A stretch of 40,872 nucleotides of DNA from Paludibacteraceae bacterium (GCA_016292775.1 JAEDFN010000011.1:1-40872), one strand, 5' to 3'; positions 18,476-26,641 are shown, counted from the stretch's first letter. Numbers and translations: made by a program. The notes: a model not told the origin generated them from the letters alone.

Positions 18476-19635
18476 AATTTTTTTACTTAACACTGATTAT
18501 AAGCATTCTCTCAGCCATAAATCCGATTTTATGCTCTAAAGCAGAGGGCGTTACATATAGCGCACACCCGCTCGGTGCGCCTTTTGACGCATCATGCACC
18601 ACAGTGTTAAGTGTTAATACAGAATTTGTTAACAATTTTACGCTTCCTATTTGTGCGCCTTTTGACGCTTCATGCACTAATTGGAATAAAGGGGAGGCGA
18701 CTTTCGGTATTGAAATTATTTCCGAGGCTTCCGAGAACACCACCACAATAATCGATAAAAATAAAAAACCTACAACAAAGAAACATAAAATAGGTCTTGT
18801 CCTCAGCGGAGGCGGTGCACTCGGGTTTGCACATATCGGAGCTATCCAAGCGCTTGAAGAACACGGCGTTAAACCCGACTTCATCTCCGGCAGCAGCATG
18901 GGAGCCATCATTGGTGCGATATATTGCGCCGGATACTCACCTGCCAAAATAATGAGGATAATACAGGCAGAAAAACTTTACAAACTCGATAAATTGATGA
19001 GTCCTAACTTAAACTTCAAACAAAAAGGACTCAGTTCTCACGCTACGCTACGTGCTACACTAAAAGAGTTGATACCTCACGACTGCTTCGACAGCCTTGA
19101 AATACCCTTTGCAGTATGCGTAACCAACATTACATCAGGTACATACGAATATTATTACAGCGGCAAAGGAATTGTTGAATACGTAGTAGCATCGGCATCG
19201 ATACCCGGAGTTTTCGACCCCGTAGTGATAAAAAACACTACTTATGTAGACGGAGGAGTTCTCAACAATTTACCTGCCGAAATTTTGCATCAAAAAGGGT
19301 GCGATTACATCATCGGAGTCGACGTACTGCCATTCTTGCCTGTTGAGAAAAAAACAATTATCGACATTACATTATGGTCGATACGACTGATGCAACATAG
19401 TAACACTCAAAATGGAATAAAATATTGTAATTGGTTGATAGAGAGCAATGCAATAGAAAAATATAACGAATTTGAATTCGACAAATACAAAGAGATATAT
19501 CAATACGGCTATAAAGCAATGACGGAATATATCCATTCCCATCCGGAAATGATAGAGACCATCACCGGCAAACCATTAGAACATAATCACCCGAAAGCAG
19601 TAAATACAAAAGATAAAATTGCCGGCGACAAGTGA
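18472..19635 (+). CDS. Secreted patatin-like phospholipase
   Basis: A 387-residue protein with an N-terminal signal peptide (residues 1-22 or so). A linker of about 80 residues is followed by a patatin domain. Domain motifs: oxyanion loop SGGGALG, nucleophile elbow GSSMG (GxSxG) and catalytic DGG (VDGGVLN). It is expected to hydrolyse lipid acyl esters in the periplasm or outer membrane. The linker is odd: it contains the peptide APFDASCT twice, encoded by two 25-bp DNA repeats 78 nt apart. The C-terminus is basic. It overlaps the GH13 gene by 4 nt. Confidence 0.88.
   Translation: MKFFYLTLIISILSAINPILCSKAEGVTYSAHPLGAPFDASCTTVLSVNTEFVNNFTLPICAPFDASCTNWNKGEATFGIEIISEASENTTTIIDKNKKPTTKKHKIGLVLSGGGALGFAHIGAIQALEEHGVKPDFISGSSMGAIIGAIYCAGYSPAKIMRIIQAEKLYKLDKLMSPNLNFKQKGLSSHATLRATLKELIPHDCFDSLEIPFAVCVTNITSGTYEYYYSGKGIVEYVVASASIPGVFDPVVIKNTTYVDGGVLNNLPAEILHQKGCDYIIGVDVLPFLPVEKKTIIDITLWSIRLMQHSNTQNGIKYCNWLIESNAIEKYNEFEFDKYKEIYQYGYKAMTEYIHSHPEMIETITGKPLEHNHPKAVNTKDKIAGDK
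18575..18677 (+). repeat. Two 25-bp repeats inside the patatin linker
   Basis: The segments 18575-18599 and 18653-18677 are identical except for one base (A/T at the 17th position). Both read GTGCGCCTTTTGACGC and then a TCATGCAC end. Their 78-nt spacing equals 26 codons, so both copies are in the same frame. They encode the extra peptides between the signal peptide and the patatin domain. Confidence 0.8.
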
Positions 19636-19651
19636 GACTCTTGGTTTTACT

Positions 19652-19796
19652 AAAAATCTTACTCCTCGTTTTCAGCTATTTCGCGAAGATTTCACCAAGA
19701 TTTCCCAAAATTTCACTATAAGTCTTACTCCTCGTTTTCGGCTAGTTCTCCAAAAACTCCCTAAAAATCTTACTTCTCGTTTTCGACTATTTCACC
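19652..19796 (-). repeat. Three copies of the miaB 3' end
   Basis: Read on the minus strand, the last codons of miaB (GEIVENEK, then TAA) occur at 19763-19796. Imperfect copies occur at about 19719-19751 (GELAENEE then stop) and 19652-19684 (REIAENEE then stop). Each copy keeps the core GAAAACGAGNAGTAAGA. The copies lie 67 and 44 nt apart, downstream of the functional stop. This could be the trace of repeated integration at, or duplication of, the gene end. Confidence 0.7.
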
Positions 19797-21104
19797 GATA
19801 AGAGTGGCAGATGTGGCTTCATTTACCTTAACACGCACAATATCACCGATTTTATGTCCCTCCTTCGGGAATACGATGACCTTATTTTGGGAAGATCGGC
19901 CGCAGAATTTATCTCTGCTACGCTTTGAAAAACCATCGATAAGCACCTCAAAAGTTTTTCCTACATCCCTTTTATTTGATTCGAGGCTAAGCTCTATTTG
20001 CAACGCGATTATCTCATTAAGACGGCGCACCTTCTCCTCCTCAGAGATATTATCCGGAAGATGTTTCGAAGCGAAAGTACCGGGGCGCTCGGAATATTTA
20101 AACATAAAAGCCTGATCGAAAGCACATTCACGCATGAGGGACAACGTTTGAGCATGATCTTCCAAAGACTCGCCATGGAAACCGCAAAAAACGTCGGTAC
20201 CAATAGCGGCATCGGGCAAAATACGGCGGATAGCGGCAATCCTATCCAGATACCACTCACGAGTGTATTTCCTATTCATACTCTTTAAGATAGCATTACT
20301 GCCACTTTGTACCGGCAGATGAATAAACTTGCACAAATTGTCGTACTTAGCAATCACCTCAAGAGTGGCATCGCTCATATCTTTCGGGTGAGAAGTAGTG
20401 AAACGGATACGCATACTGGGCACGGCAAGGGCAACTTTTTCGAGCAAAGCAGGGAAATCCACCACTCCGTTTTCATCCTCAAATTTATAGGAATTCACAT
20501 TCTGACCAAGCAAAGTAACCTCTTTATAACCACGACTTTCAAGGTCCTTCACCTCAGCGATAATACTATTCACTTCACGGCTACGCTCACGGCCGCGAGT
20601 GTAAGGCACAATACAATAAGAGCAGAAATTATTGCAGCCTCGCATGATGCTTACAAAGCCGGAAATAGACTTGCCGATACGCGCCGGCATAACATCCTTA
20701 TACGTCTCTGTAGTAGAGAGTTCCACATTGATAGCCTTAGCCCCCGCCTCAACGGAAGAGACCAAATTCGGCAAATCGAGATACGAGTCGGGACCCGCTA
20801 CAAAGTCCACCCCGAAATTATTTATCAACTCCTCCTTCATACGCTCCGCCATGCAACCGATAACACCCACAACGAGATGCTTGTTTTTCTTGCGCAGAGA
20901 AGCGAAATATTGGAGCCTTCCGATTACCTTTTGCTCGGCATTATCACGGATAGAGCAGGTATTTACAATAATGGCATCCGCCTCGGTAATCTTATCCCAA
21001 AGCACATACCCTACCGTCTCCATCACAGAAGCAACAACCTCACTATCAGCAACATTCATCTGACATCCATAAGTCTCAATAAATAATTTCTTACTCGTTT
21101 CCAT
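19770..21104 (-). CDS. miaB: MiaB, tRNA methylthiotransferase
   Basis: MiaB adds a 2-methylthio group to i6A37 of tRNAs. It has 444 residues from the ATG at 21104 (METSKKLF); a longer frame upstream has no support. The N-terminal cluster cysteines are C14, C50 and C84, and the radical SAM motif is C157-x3-C161-x2-C164 (CNNFCSYC). A TRAM-type C-terminal domain follows. It converges with the patatin gene and diverges from dnaK. Confidence 0.95.
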   Translation of the reverse strand: METSKKLFIETYGCQMNVADSEVVASVMETVGYVLWDKITEADAIIVNTCSIRDNAEQKVIGRLQYFASLRKKNKHLVVGVIGCMAERMKEELINNFGVDFVAGPDSYLDLPNLVSSVEAGAKAINVELSTTETYKDVMPARIGKSISGFVSIMRGCNNFCSYCIVPYTRGRERSREVNSIIAEVKDLESRGYKEVTLLGQNVNSYKFEDENGVVDFPALLEKVALAVPSMRIRFTTSHPKDMSDATLEVIAKYDNLCKFIHLPVQSGSNAILKSMNRKYTREWYLDRIAAIRRILPDAAIGTDVFCGFHGESLEDHAQTLSLMRECAFDQAFMFKYSERPGTFASKHLPDNISEEEKVRRLNEIIALQIELSLESNKRDVGKTFEVLIDGFSKRSRDKFCGRSSQNKVIVFPKEGHKIGDIVRVKVNEATSATLIGEIVENEK

Positions 21105-21134
21105 ATTAATAATGTGCAATATTAAAATCGGATG

Positions 21135-21142
21135 CAAAGGTA
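21135..21142 (-). promoter_or_regulatory. Bacteroidetes-type -7 box for miaB
   Basis: On the minus strand this reads TACCTTTG, matching TAnnTTTG. It lies about 30 nt upstream of the miaB ATG. No clear -33 TTTG is visible. Confidence 0.5.
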
Positions 21143-21179
21143 CAAATAATTATCCAACCATAAAAACGAAAAAAATGCC

Positions 21180-21194
21180 AAAATGTCACATTTT
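21180..21194. promoter_or_regulatory. Palindrome upstream of the dnaK promoter
   Basis: AAAATGT-C-ACATTTT is a perfect palindrome with 7-bp arms around one base. Its right end is 38 nt before the -24 element, about 65-80 nt before the expected start of transcription. It is a candidate activator or repressor site. Confidence 0.45.
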
Positions 21195-21232
21195 CAAAGA
21201 CAAAATAGATATAAAAAGTGTATCTACACGTT

Positions 21233-21248
21233 TGGCACACTATTTGCA
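21233..21248 (+). promoter_or_regulatory. Sigma-54 (-24/-12) promoter for dnaK
   Basis: TGGCAC (21233-21238) and TTGCA (21244-21248) match the RpoN consensus, with GG and GC exactly 10 nt apart. The predicted start is near 21259, giving an 80-nt leader. The leader has a CCGATT/AATCGG hairpin (21264-21291). No TAnnTTTG box was found at a better place for dnaK. Confidence 0.65.
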
Positions 21249-21340
21249 ATAATATAAGCGAAACCGATTGACAGCAGCAAGCAGAAATCGGAATCGACAT
21301 AACAATTAATGAATAATAACAAAAAACAAATAATACAACT

Positions 21341-23281
21341 ATGGGAAAAATAATTGGTATAGACCTTGGAACTACAAACTCATGTGTAGCAGTCTTGGAA
21401 GGAAACGATAACGTAGTAATAGCCAACAGCGAAGGCAAACGTACTACACCATCTATCGTAGCATTTACAGAAAATGGAGAACGTAAAGTAGGTGATACTG
21501 CAAAACGCCAAGCAGTAACCAATCCAAAAAATACAGTATACTCTATCAAGAGATTTATGGGCGAGACCTATGACAAAGTACAAAAAGAGATTAGCAGAGT
21601 ACCATATACAGTGGTTCGTGGCGACAACAACACTCCTCGAGTAGACATCAACGGACGACTTTTCACTCCGCAAGAGATATCAGCCATGATACTTCAAAAG
21701 ATGAAAAAGACAGCCGAAGACTATCTTGGTCAAGAGGTTACCGAAGCGGTAATCACAGTACCTGCATACTTCTCTGATGCACAACGTCAAGCCACAAAAG
21801 AGGCAGGCGAAATTGCGGGTCTTAAAGTACGCCGTATCGTAAACGAGCCGACAGCAGCAGCCCTTGCATACGGATTGGACAAAGCCAATAAAGACATGAA
21901 AATTGCGGTATTCGACCTCGGTGGCGGTACTTTCGATATCTCTATCCTTGAACTTGGCGACGGCGTTTTCGAAGTGAAATCAACCAACGGCGATACACAC
22001 CTTGGTGGTGACGACTTCGACCACGTAATCATCGATTGGCTTGCAGACGAATTCCAAAGAGAAGAAGGACAAGACCTTCGTAAAGACCCTATGGCAATGC
22101 AACGTCTTAAAGAGGCTGCAGAGAAAGCAAAAATCGAGCTTTCAAGTTCTACCTCTACAGAAATTAACTTGCCATATATCATGCCAATCAACGGAGTTCC
22201 AAAGCACCTTGTAAAAACACTTACACGTGCAAAATTCGAACAATTGGCCGACCGCCTTATCCAAGCATGTATTCCACCATGTGAAAACGCCCTTAAAGCA
22301 GCAGGCTTCAGCAAATCGGATATAGACGAAGTAATCCTTGTAGGTGGATCTACACGTATCCCTGCAATCCAAGAGTTAGTAGCTAAATTCTTTGGAAAAA
22401 CTCCGTCAAAAGGTGTAAACCCTGACGAAGTGGTAGCAGTAGGTGCAGCAATTCAAGGAGCGGTACTTACCGGCGAAGTAAAAGATGTGCTCTTGCTCGA
22501 CGTAACACCACTTTCACTCGGTATTGAGACAATGGGTGGCGTGATGACAAAACTTATCGATGCCAACACCACTATCCCAACCAAGAAGTCACAAGTATTC
22601 TCTACAGCTACCGACAACCAGCCATCAGTAGAAATTCACGTGCTTCAAGGCGAGCGTTCAATGGCAAGAGACAACAAGACAATCGGACGTTTCCACCTCG
22701 ACGGCATACCTGCAGCACCACGTGGAGTGCCACAAATCGAAGTAACCTTTGATATCGATGCCAACGGTATCCTTCAAGTATCTGCCAAAGATAAAGCTAC
22801 CGGTAAAGAGCAATCAATACGTATTGAAGCATCATCCGGCCTTAGCGATGAAGAGATTAAGCGTATGAAAGCAGAAGCTGAAGCCAATGCCGATGCCGAC
22901 AAACGCGAGCGCGAACGTATCGACAAGCTCAACCAAGCCGACGCTACTATCTTCCAAACCGAGAAACAACTCAAAGAGCTCGGCGACAAGATACCTGCCG
23001 ACAAGAAAGCCCCTATCGAGAAGGCCCTCGAAGACCTTAAAGCAGCACATAAAGACGCTGATATCGCCCGTATCGACAGCGCAATGGAAGCCCTCAACAA
23101 CGCCTTCCACGCAGCAAGTCAAGACATGTACAACGCTGCCAACGCACAAGGCGGTGCCCAAGGCGCCCAAGACCAAGGCTTCAACGGCGGCGCAGGCTTC
23201 AATGGCGGCGCTCAAGGCCCTCAAGGCGGCAATGGTGACGACAAAAACGTAACCGACGTCGACTTCGAGGAGGTGAAGTAA
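21341..23281 (+). CDS. dnaK: DnaK, Hsp70 chaperone
   Basis: DnaK is the ATP-dependent cytosolic Hsp70 that folds and protects proteins with DnaJ and GrpE. The N-terminal ATPase domain starts with GIDLGTTNSCVA, and the DLGGGTFD motif and the VGGSTRIP motif are present. The substrate-binding domain has the usual LLLDVTPLSLGIET linker. The C-terminus is Gly/Gln/Asn-rich and ends VTDVDFEEVK, the EEVD-like tail typical of Bacteroidetes. The length is 646 residues. Neither dnaJ nor grpE is adjacent. The gene ends at a strong terminator, after which the composition changes. Confidence 0.99.
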   Translation: MGKIIGIDLGTTNSCVAVLEGNDNVVIANSEGKRTTPSIVAFTENGERKVGDTAKRQAVTNPKNTVYSIKRFMGETYDKVQKEISRVPYTVVRGDNNTPRVDINGRLFTPQEISAMILQKMKKTAEDYLGQEVTEAVITVPAYFSDAQRQATKEAGEIAGLKVRRIVNEPTAAALAYGLDKANKDMKIAVFDLGGGTFDISILELGDGVFEVKSTNGDTHLGGDDFDHVIIDWLADEFQREEGQDLRKDPMAMQRLKEAAEKAKIELSSSTSTEINLPYIMPINGVPKHLVKTLTRAKFEQLADRLIQACIPPCENALKAAGFSKSDIDEVILVGGSTRIPAIQELVAKFFGKTPSKGVNPDEVVAVGAAIQGAVLTGEVKDVLLLDVTPLSLGIETMGGVMTKLIDANTTIPTKKSQVFSTATDNQPSVEIHVLQGERSMARDNKTIGRFHLDGIPAAPRGVPQIEVTFDIDANGILQVSAKDKATGKEQSIRIEASSGLSDEEIKRMKAEAEANADADKRERERIDKLNQADATIFQTEKQLKELGDKIPADKKAPIEKALEDLKAAHKDADIARIDSAMEALNNAFHAASQDMYNAANAQGGAQGAQDQGFNGGAGFNGGAQGPQGGNGDDKNVTDVDFEEVK

Positions 23282-23313
23282 GTTAAATAGCTAACAACAT
23301 AATAACACACTAC

Positions 23314-23358
23314 CAAATAGCGTGTAGCTCAGTGAGTTACACGCTATTTGCATTTTAT
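23314..23358 (+). terminator. Rho-independent terminator after dnaK
   Basis: CAAATAGCGTGTA (23314-23326) pairs perfectly with TACACGCTATTTG (23338-23350), a 13-bp stem, followed by CATTTTAT. It marks the end of the conserved block. Confidence 0.85.
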
Positions 23359-23371
23359 AGGCTCATGTTTG

Positions 23372-23551
23372 TTATGTGCTTATTCTGCCTTTTTTTACGT
23401 TTTTTTTGCTACATGTGTGTAACGGGTGAACAATATAGAAACAATGAGGACAAACGCATCCACACTCATTGCCATTTGGTACCTCATCCACATATACCAA
23501 ATCGCCCTCTTGATTGAGTGCCCAAGTGAGGTATGCTTTGCTACTACTCAT
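23372..23551 (-). pseudogene. N-terminal stub of a CoiA-like protein
   Basis: This 59-codon minus-strand frame starts at an ATG that overlaps the stop of the NERD gene by 4 nt (ATGA). It begins MSSSKAYLTWALNQEGDLVY and continues with GNECGCVCPHC. That pattern (an 'A.n..G.lv..d...g..C.C.CP.C' start) is typical of CoiA-like or zinc-binding proteins of Bacteroides mobile regions. After CPHC the sequence becomes unrelated and basic and stops. The gene is apparently cut at about 23,430, close to the left border of the island. It is too short to have appeared as a normal gene call. Confidence 0.5.
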
Positions 23552-24339
23552 TGTGTCGTAAATCTACATTTAGGATAATTTGAACACCCATAGAAAGTAC
23601 CATACTTTCCGTTTCGTTTTATAAGATGACCTCCACATTTTGGACAGATGCCGGAATTGATGGTTGCATTTACTTCTCTCGCTGCAATTCGAAGGTTCTT
23701 GACGTGTTGCCTGTCGCTTACCGTCTCTCTAATATTATTACTGGTTAGTATTGCAAGGACGGCTTGAACATCATTATCAGTAAGGTATGTAGTTTTGTAC
23801 CCATCAATCACATCCAAGAGGTTTTTTTCATAAACAACATGATTGTTACTCTCAACATATCTAAGTATTGCATCACCAGTAAAAACAACAATAGGGACGA
23901 TTTTGACATGTGGGAATACTGATAGTAGCTCTTTGATCCTTAAAGCATGACCTACTGATTGCTTGACAGGATTGTAAAAGCGGTTTTTCGTTACGTATGT
24001 ATATGTCTTCCACCACTTCTTTGCATATGTTACTTTTGTAACAATTAACTGAGTCCACTCTTTGCGATTGTCATCTCCATATATCTCGCCTCGATAGTTT
24101 TTAGTCTCTATAGTAAAGATGCCATATTTAGAAACAACGATGTGGTCTATTTGAGTCGTTCCCTTTTCGGTTCGGAAAACCAAATCATTTAGAATCGTGT
24201 ACTCATCTGACAGTTTTGATAATATCGCGGACACACGCATTTCCCCTCTCTTTCCCTTCTGCTTTGCTGAATTGTACCTAGCAAGGTAGATGAAGAGAGA
24301 AACAACTAATATGATTATCAGAAGTATTATTAACAGCAT
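23548..24339 (-). CDS. NERD-domain membrane protein with zinc finger
   Basis: A 263-residue protein. An N-terminal transmembrane helix (about 2-20) is followed by a NERD (nuclease-related) domain with KGKRGEMRV, a TQIDHIVV block and FTIETKNYRGEIYG (the E-x-K pair of this PD-(D/E)XK-like fold). The C-terminus is a topoisomerase-type zinc finger, CPKCGGHL ... GCSNYPKCRFT. NERD proteins are thought to act on DNA or RNA and recur in mobile and defence loci. It lies 13 nt downstream of the XRE-PIN chimera and overlaps the CoiA-like stub, so these form one minus-strand unit. Confidence 0.85.
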   Translation of the reverse strand: MLLIILLIIILVVSLFIYLARYNSAKQKGKRGEMRVSAILSKLSDEYTILNDLVFRTEKGTTQIDHIVVSKYGIFTIETKNYRGEIYGDDNRKEWTQLIVTKVTYAKKWWKTYTYVTKNRFYNPVKQSVGHALRIKELLSVFPHVKIVPIVVFTGDAILRYVESNNHVVYEKNLLDVIDGYKTTYLTDNDVQAVLAILTSNNIRETVSDRQHVKNLRIAAREVNATINSGICPKCGGHLIKRNGKYGTFYGCSNYPKCRFTTQ

Positions 24340-24352
24340 ATCTTTTATCGCA

Positions 24353-24556
24353 CTATTTCTTCAGAAAGTCTTTCAAAGAAATGGTTTTCATGTTTAGCCC
24401 CTTTGCTTTAACTTGAAGACCATTATCGCTGGTTAGAAGTATCCGGTTCTCATCTTTAAATTTCAAAGCTACTGTCAAAATGTTATTATCTGGTGAACGC
24501 TTGTTATTTAGATCGCGTTCAGCCAGAACAATTCTTATCCGATTTAATTTTGCCGT
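24353..24556 (-). pseudogene. XRE-PIN chimera with lost start codon
   Basis: Read on the minus strand, the first 19 codons (AKLNRIRIVLAERDLNNK) nearly equal the N-terminus of the XRE regulator at 31144-31359, and the preceding leader ATCTATC is also shared. The start codon there is ATG; here the same position (24554-24556) is ACG. After that the frame joins the C-terminal 40 or so residues of a PIN-domain protein (ILLTSDNGLQVKAKGLNMK and then TISLKDFLKK). PIN proteins are typical VapC-type toxins. The frame can be extended upstream to an ATG at 24619, but that part looks accidental. A fusion by deletion between an antitoxin-like gene and a PIN gene is the simplest explanation. Confidence 0.65.
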
Positions 24557-24579
24557 GATAGATTTCTCATGTTCGAGGG

Positions 24580-24587
24580 CAAAGATA
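24580..24587 (-). promoter_or_regulatory. -7 box of the XRE-like promoter (duplicate)
   Basis: The minus strand reads TATCTTTG (TAnnTTTG), placed 24 nt before the position of the lost start codon. The intact XRE gene has TAACTTTG at nearly the same distance, so promoter and gene were duplicated together. Confidence 0.5.
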
Positions 24588-24661
24588 CAAATAATTATTA
24601 ATAATTCAGTAGAATACACTTAATTTTTATTGTTTGTGGTGAAAGTTTGAAGAATCTTCAT

Positions 24662-25354
24662 TTATTTTTCTATCACCTTATCTGAAATACAATCGGAATA
24701 TAGTATAATATTCACACCCTTTTGTGGAGTGTTCAGTTTAACGCCATTGGTGTCATAACGTGCAATTTCTTTTATGTTATCCAATGACTTATCTGTCTTT
24801 ATCATTTGTATAGTGTTAGTTTTGCTATCGTACTCAAAAATAAAATAGTGGTAATATCCGGGCTCGACCTCGTTTGATGATAATCATATTCAGTTGAACT
24901 ATATAAATCGCAGTCACTCATTACTGTTTTTGAATACATGCTATATGCTGATACTATTATATATGTTCTATATCTTTAACCTCCAACGATTGACAACTTC
25001 CACTACCCAAATAGTATGCTTTGCATAACACATTTCCATCCCAGTCAACTATATTGTAGCCTGTTGTAAGGGCTGTATATGTATGTGTTACATGGCTTAA
25101 TTGTCCCACTATACCTGTATAGCTGTCACCGAATTTAGAAACAGAATGTCTGCTAACAAACCTGTCGTTTACCCCTTGCGTATAGTATAATATATTAGAT
25201 TCTCCATTGTAGAATCTCATATAGCTGTCAGTAGTGGTGAAGATTCTCTTTCATGTTCTGGGTTGATGGTTTTAAAGACCTGATCAATGATTGATTATGC
25301 ATTTGCTATCGAGCAGGAGAGCAATGCAAGTATTGCAACAATTTTAGTTCTCAT
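24662..25354 (-). pseudogene. Frameshifted secreted protein
   Basis: The minus strand at 25354 encodes MRTKIVAILALLSCSIANA, a clear signal peptide, followed at once by TAA. Downstream are readable segments in changing frames: SIIDQVFKTINPEHERE, then a 90-codon piece (24957-25220) with FYNGESNILYYTQG, then MYSKTVMSDCDLYSS, then PGYYHYFIFEYDSKTN up to a stop at 24662-24664. The open segments abut in order, as expected for one protein of about 220 residues with at least two frameshifts and two stops. The family is not recognised. Confidence 0.55.
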
Positions 25355-25404
25355 AAATTTTATGTATTTTATTGTTTATCTTTCGTTTCCAGAGTAATCT
25401 GTTG

Positions 25405-26256
25405 TTATTGCAATTCAGTAAGAAAATACCTATTGCAAAATTCCACATAGTGTTTACTCAATTTGATGTCACCTAACATGTCATTATAATGAAGGGTTTG
25501 GAAAGCCATATTCTTCCAACCTATTTTTTCAATAAATGAATTGATGATTTTCTGACATTTGTTTGCTTCGTTTTTAAGATGGACTATTCTTTCATTCATC
25601 TCAATACGATTCTGTTCTTCTAGTTTGTCCATAAATCGTTCTGTCATTTCCCATGTTACACTTTGCAGAACAACTTTTTCTCCGTTATACAACGAGCCTT
25701 TAATGCCATGTGTATAACGATATAGCGCAAGTAAATGACGACAAAGTTGAGAGAAATTATAGTACACAAATTCAGTAGATTGTAAGAAAAGTTTTTGCCA
25801 TTCTTCTTTGTTGTCTTCTACTTCTATTGGATATTTGCTAACATCAAAGTATGAATCCTTAATGGTTTCATTTCCGCTGTAGTAAGGTTCTAGGAATTTA
25901 CTTTCAACAAAGTATAAAATACCATCACGATTGTAGCTAACATCAAGGTTAGCGAATCTTCCACCTTTTTTTAGGGGCTTGGCTATCTTATTTTCAAAAA
26001 CTAAATCAGTTATAGCTCCTAATTCTTCAAGTAACTTGTAGTAGTTAACAGCAAGACCAGTCGATGAATTTATCTGTTTATACTGATCCTCCGTCTGACC
26101 ATCTCCTTCAGTCAAAATATAGTTTTGTTCCTTTGTAAGTTTAACAAGTGGAGCAACATGGTAAACTGGATTGTTCTTTACTGTTGTTGCTATATTTTTA
26201 TGCTTGTATTCATCGTATAATAAATCGGTGAATAATTTCATTGAGACTTTAGCCAT
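25405..26256 (-). CDS. PD-(D/E)XK-nuclease-like protein
   Basis: A 283-residue protein with no signal peptide. The segment NLDVSYNRDGILYFVESKF places D105, E118 and K120 as the acidic-(x)n-ExK pattern of restriction-like nucleases. The region before it (GLAVNYYKLLEELGAI) is helical, and the C-terminal half contains a helical stretch (residues about 205-250). The function and family are not recognised; a DNA-cleaving role is inferred only from the motif. It starts 13 nt after the stop of the metallo-beta-lactamase fragment. Confidence 0.65.
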   Translation of the reverse strand: MAKVSMKLFTDLLYDEYKHKNIATTVKNNPVYHVAPLVKLTKEQNYILTEGDGQTEDQYKQINSSTGLAVNYYKLLEELGAITDLVFENKIAKPLKKGGRFANLDVSYNRDGILYFVESKFLEPYYSGNETIKDSYFDVSKYPIEVEDNKEEWQKLFLQSTEFVYYNFSQLCRHLLALYRYTHGIKGSLYNGEKVVLQSVTWEMTERFMDKLEEQNRIEMNERIVHLKNEANKCQKIINSFIEKIGWKNMAFQTLHYNDMLGDIKLSKHYVEFCNRYFLTELQ

Positions 26257-26268
26257 TGTGTAATTGTT

Positions 26269-26589
26269 TTATAATTCTGCATCTGCTTCCTTATGTATGC
26301 AGATAACTTCTTTTGGTTTAACGGTTTTGATTACTTTCTTGATTGTTTGGCGGTCGGCATGACCAGATGTATGAATGTCCACTACGTTGTGGAACATTTC
26401 ACGAAACTCCTTGTATTTGGGATTAGCCTTCACTTGCTCAGGATCCTTGTAATAGCCATCCCATGATGAGTAGATGAGAAGCGTTTCTTCCTGGGGCAGC
26501 TTGTCGAGCAATCCTTTTACACGCTCCATCTGCAATGTACCAACTACCATTGTCATACCTGTCTGCTTCAGCCAGAATCTCCTTGTCAC
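26269..26589 (-). pseudogene. C-terminal fragment of an MBL-fold exonuclease-like protein
   Basis: About 95 codons resemble the end of Zn-dependent MBL/beta-CASP hydrolases: LIYSSWDGYYKDPEQ, VDIHTSGHADR with the conserved His, and KPKEVICIHKEAD. The metal-binding HxHxDH half is absent. Just upstream an ATG (26601-26603) opens a different frame (MTNERDKEILAEADRYDN) that dies within about 60 codons, so the front part belongs to another broken gene. Only the tail is left, probably inactive. Confidence 0.65.
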
Positions 26590-26641
26590 GCTCGTTGGTC
26601 ATTTTTAAAACCTATTATCGTTTCTCTTCTACAGTGAGTTC

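Noticed and set aside
18483..18947. Minus-strand open frame opposite the patatin start
   Set aside because: It is a shadow of the signal peptide and linker region and has no family features.
20307..21086. Long plus-strand open frame (259 codons) opposite miaB
   Set aside because: It is the complement of miaB, whose radical SAM motifs are complete. No domain or start signal supports the plus strand.
23320..23345. tRNA-like string GTGTAGCTCAGTGAGTTACAC
   Set aside because: It resembles a tRNA D-arm, but it is the loop and inner stem of the dnaK terminator. There is no anticodon arm, T-arm or acceptor stem around it.
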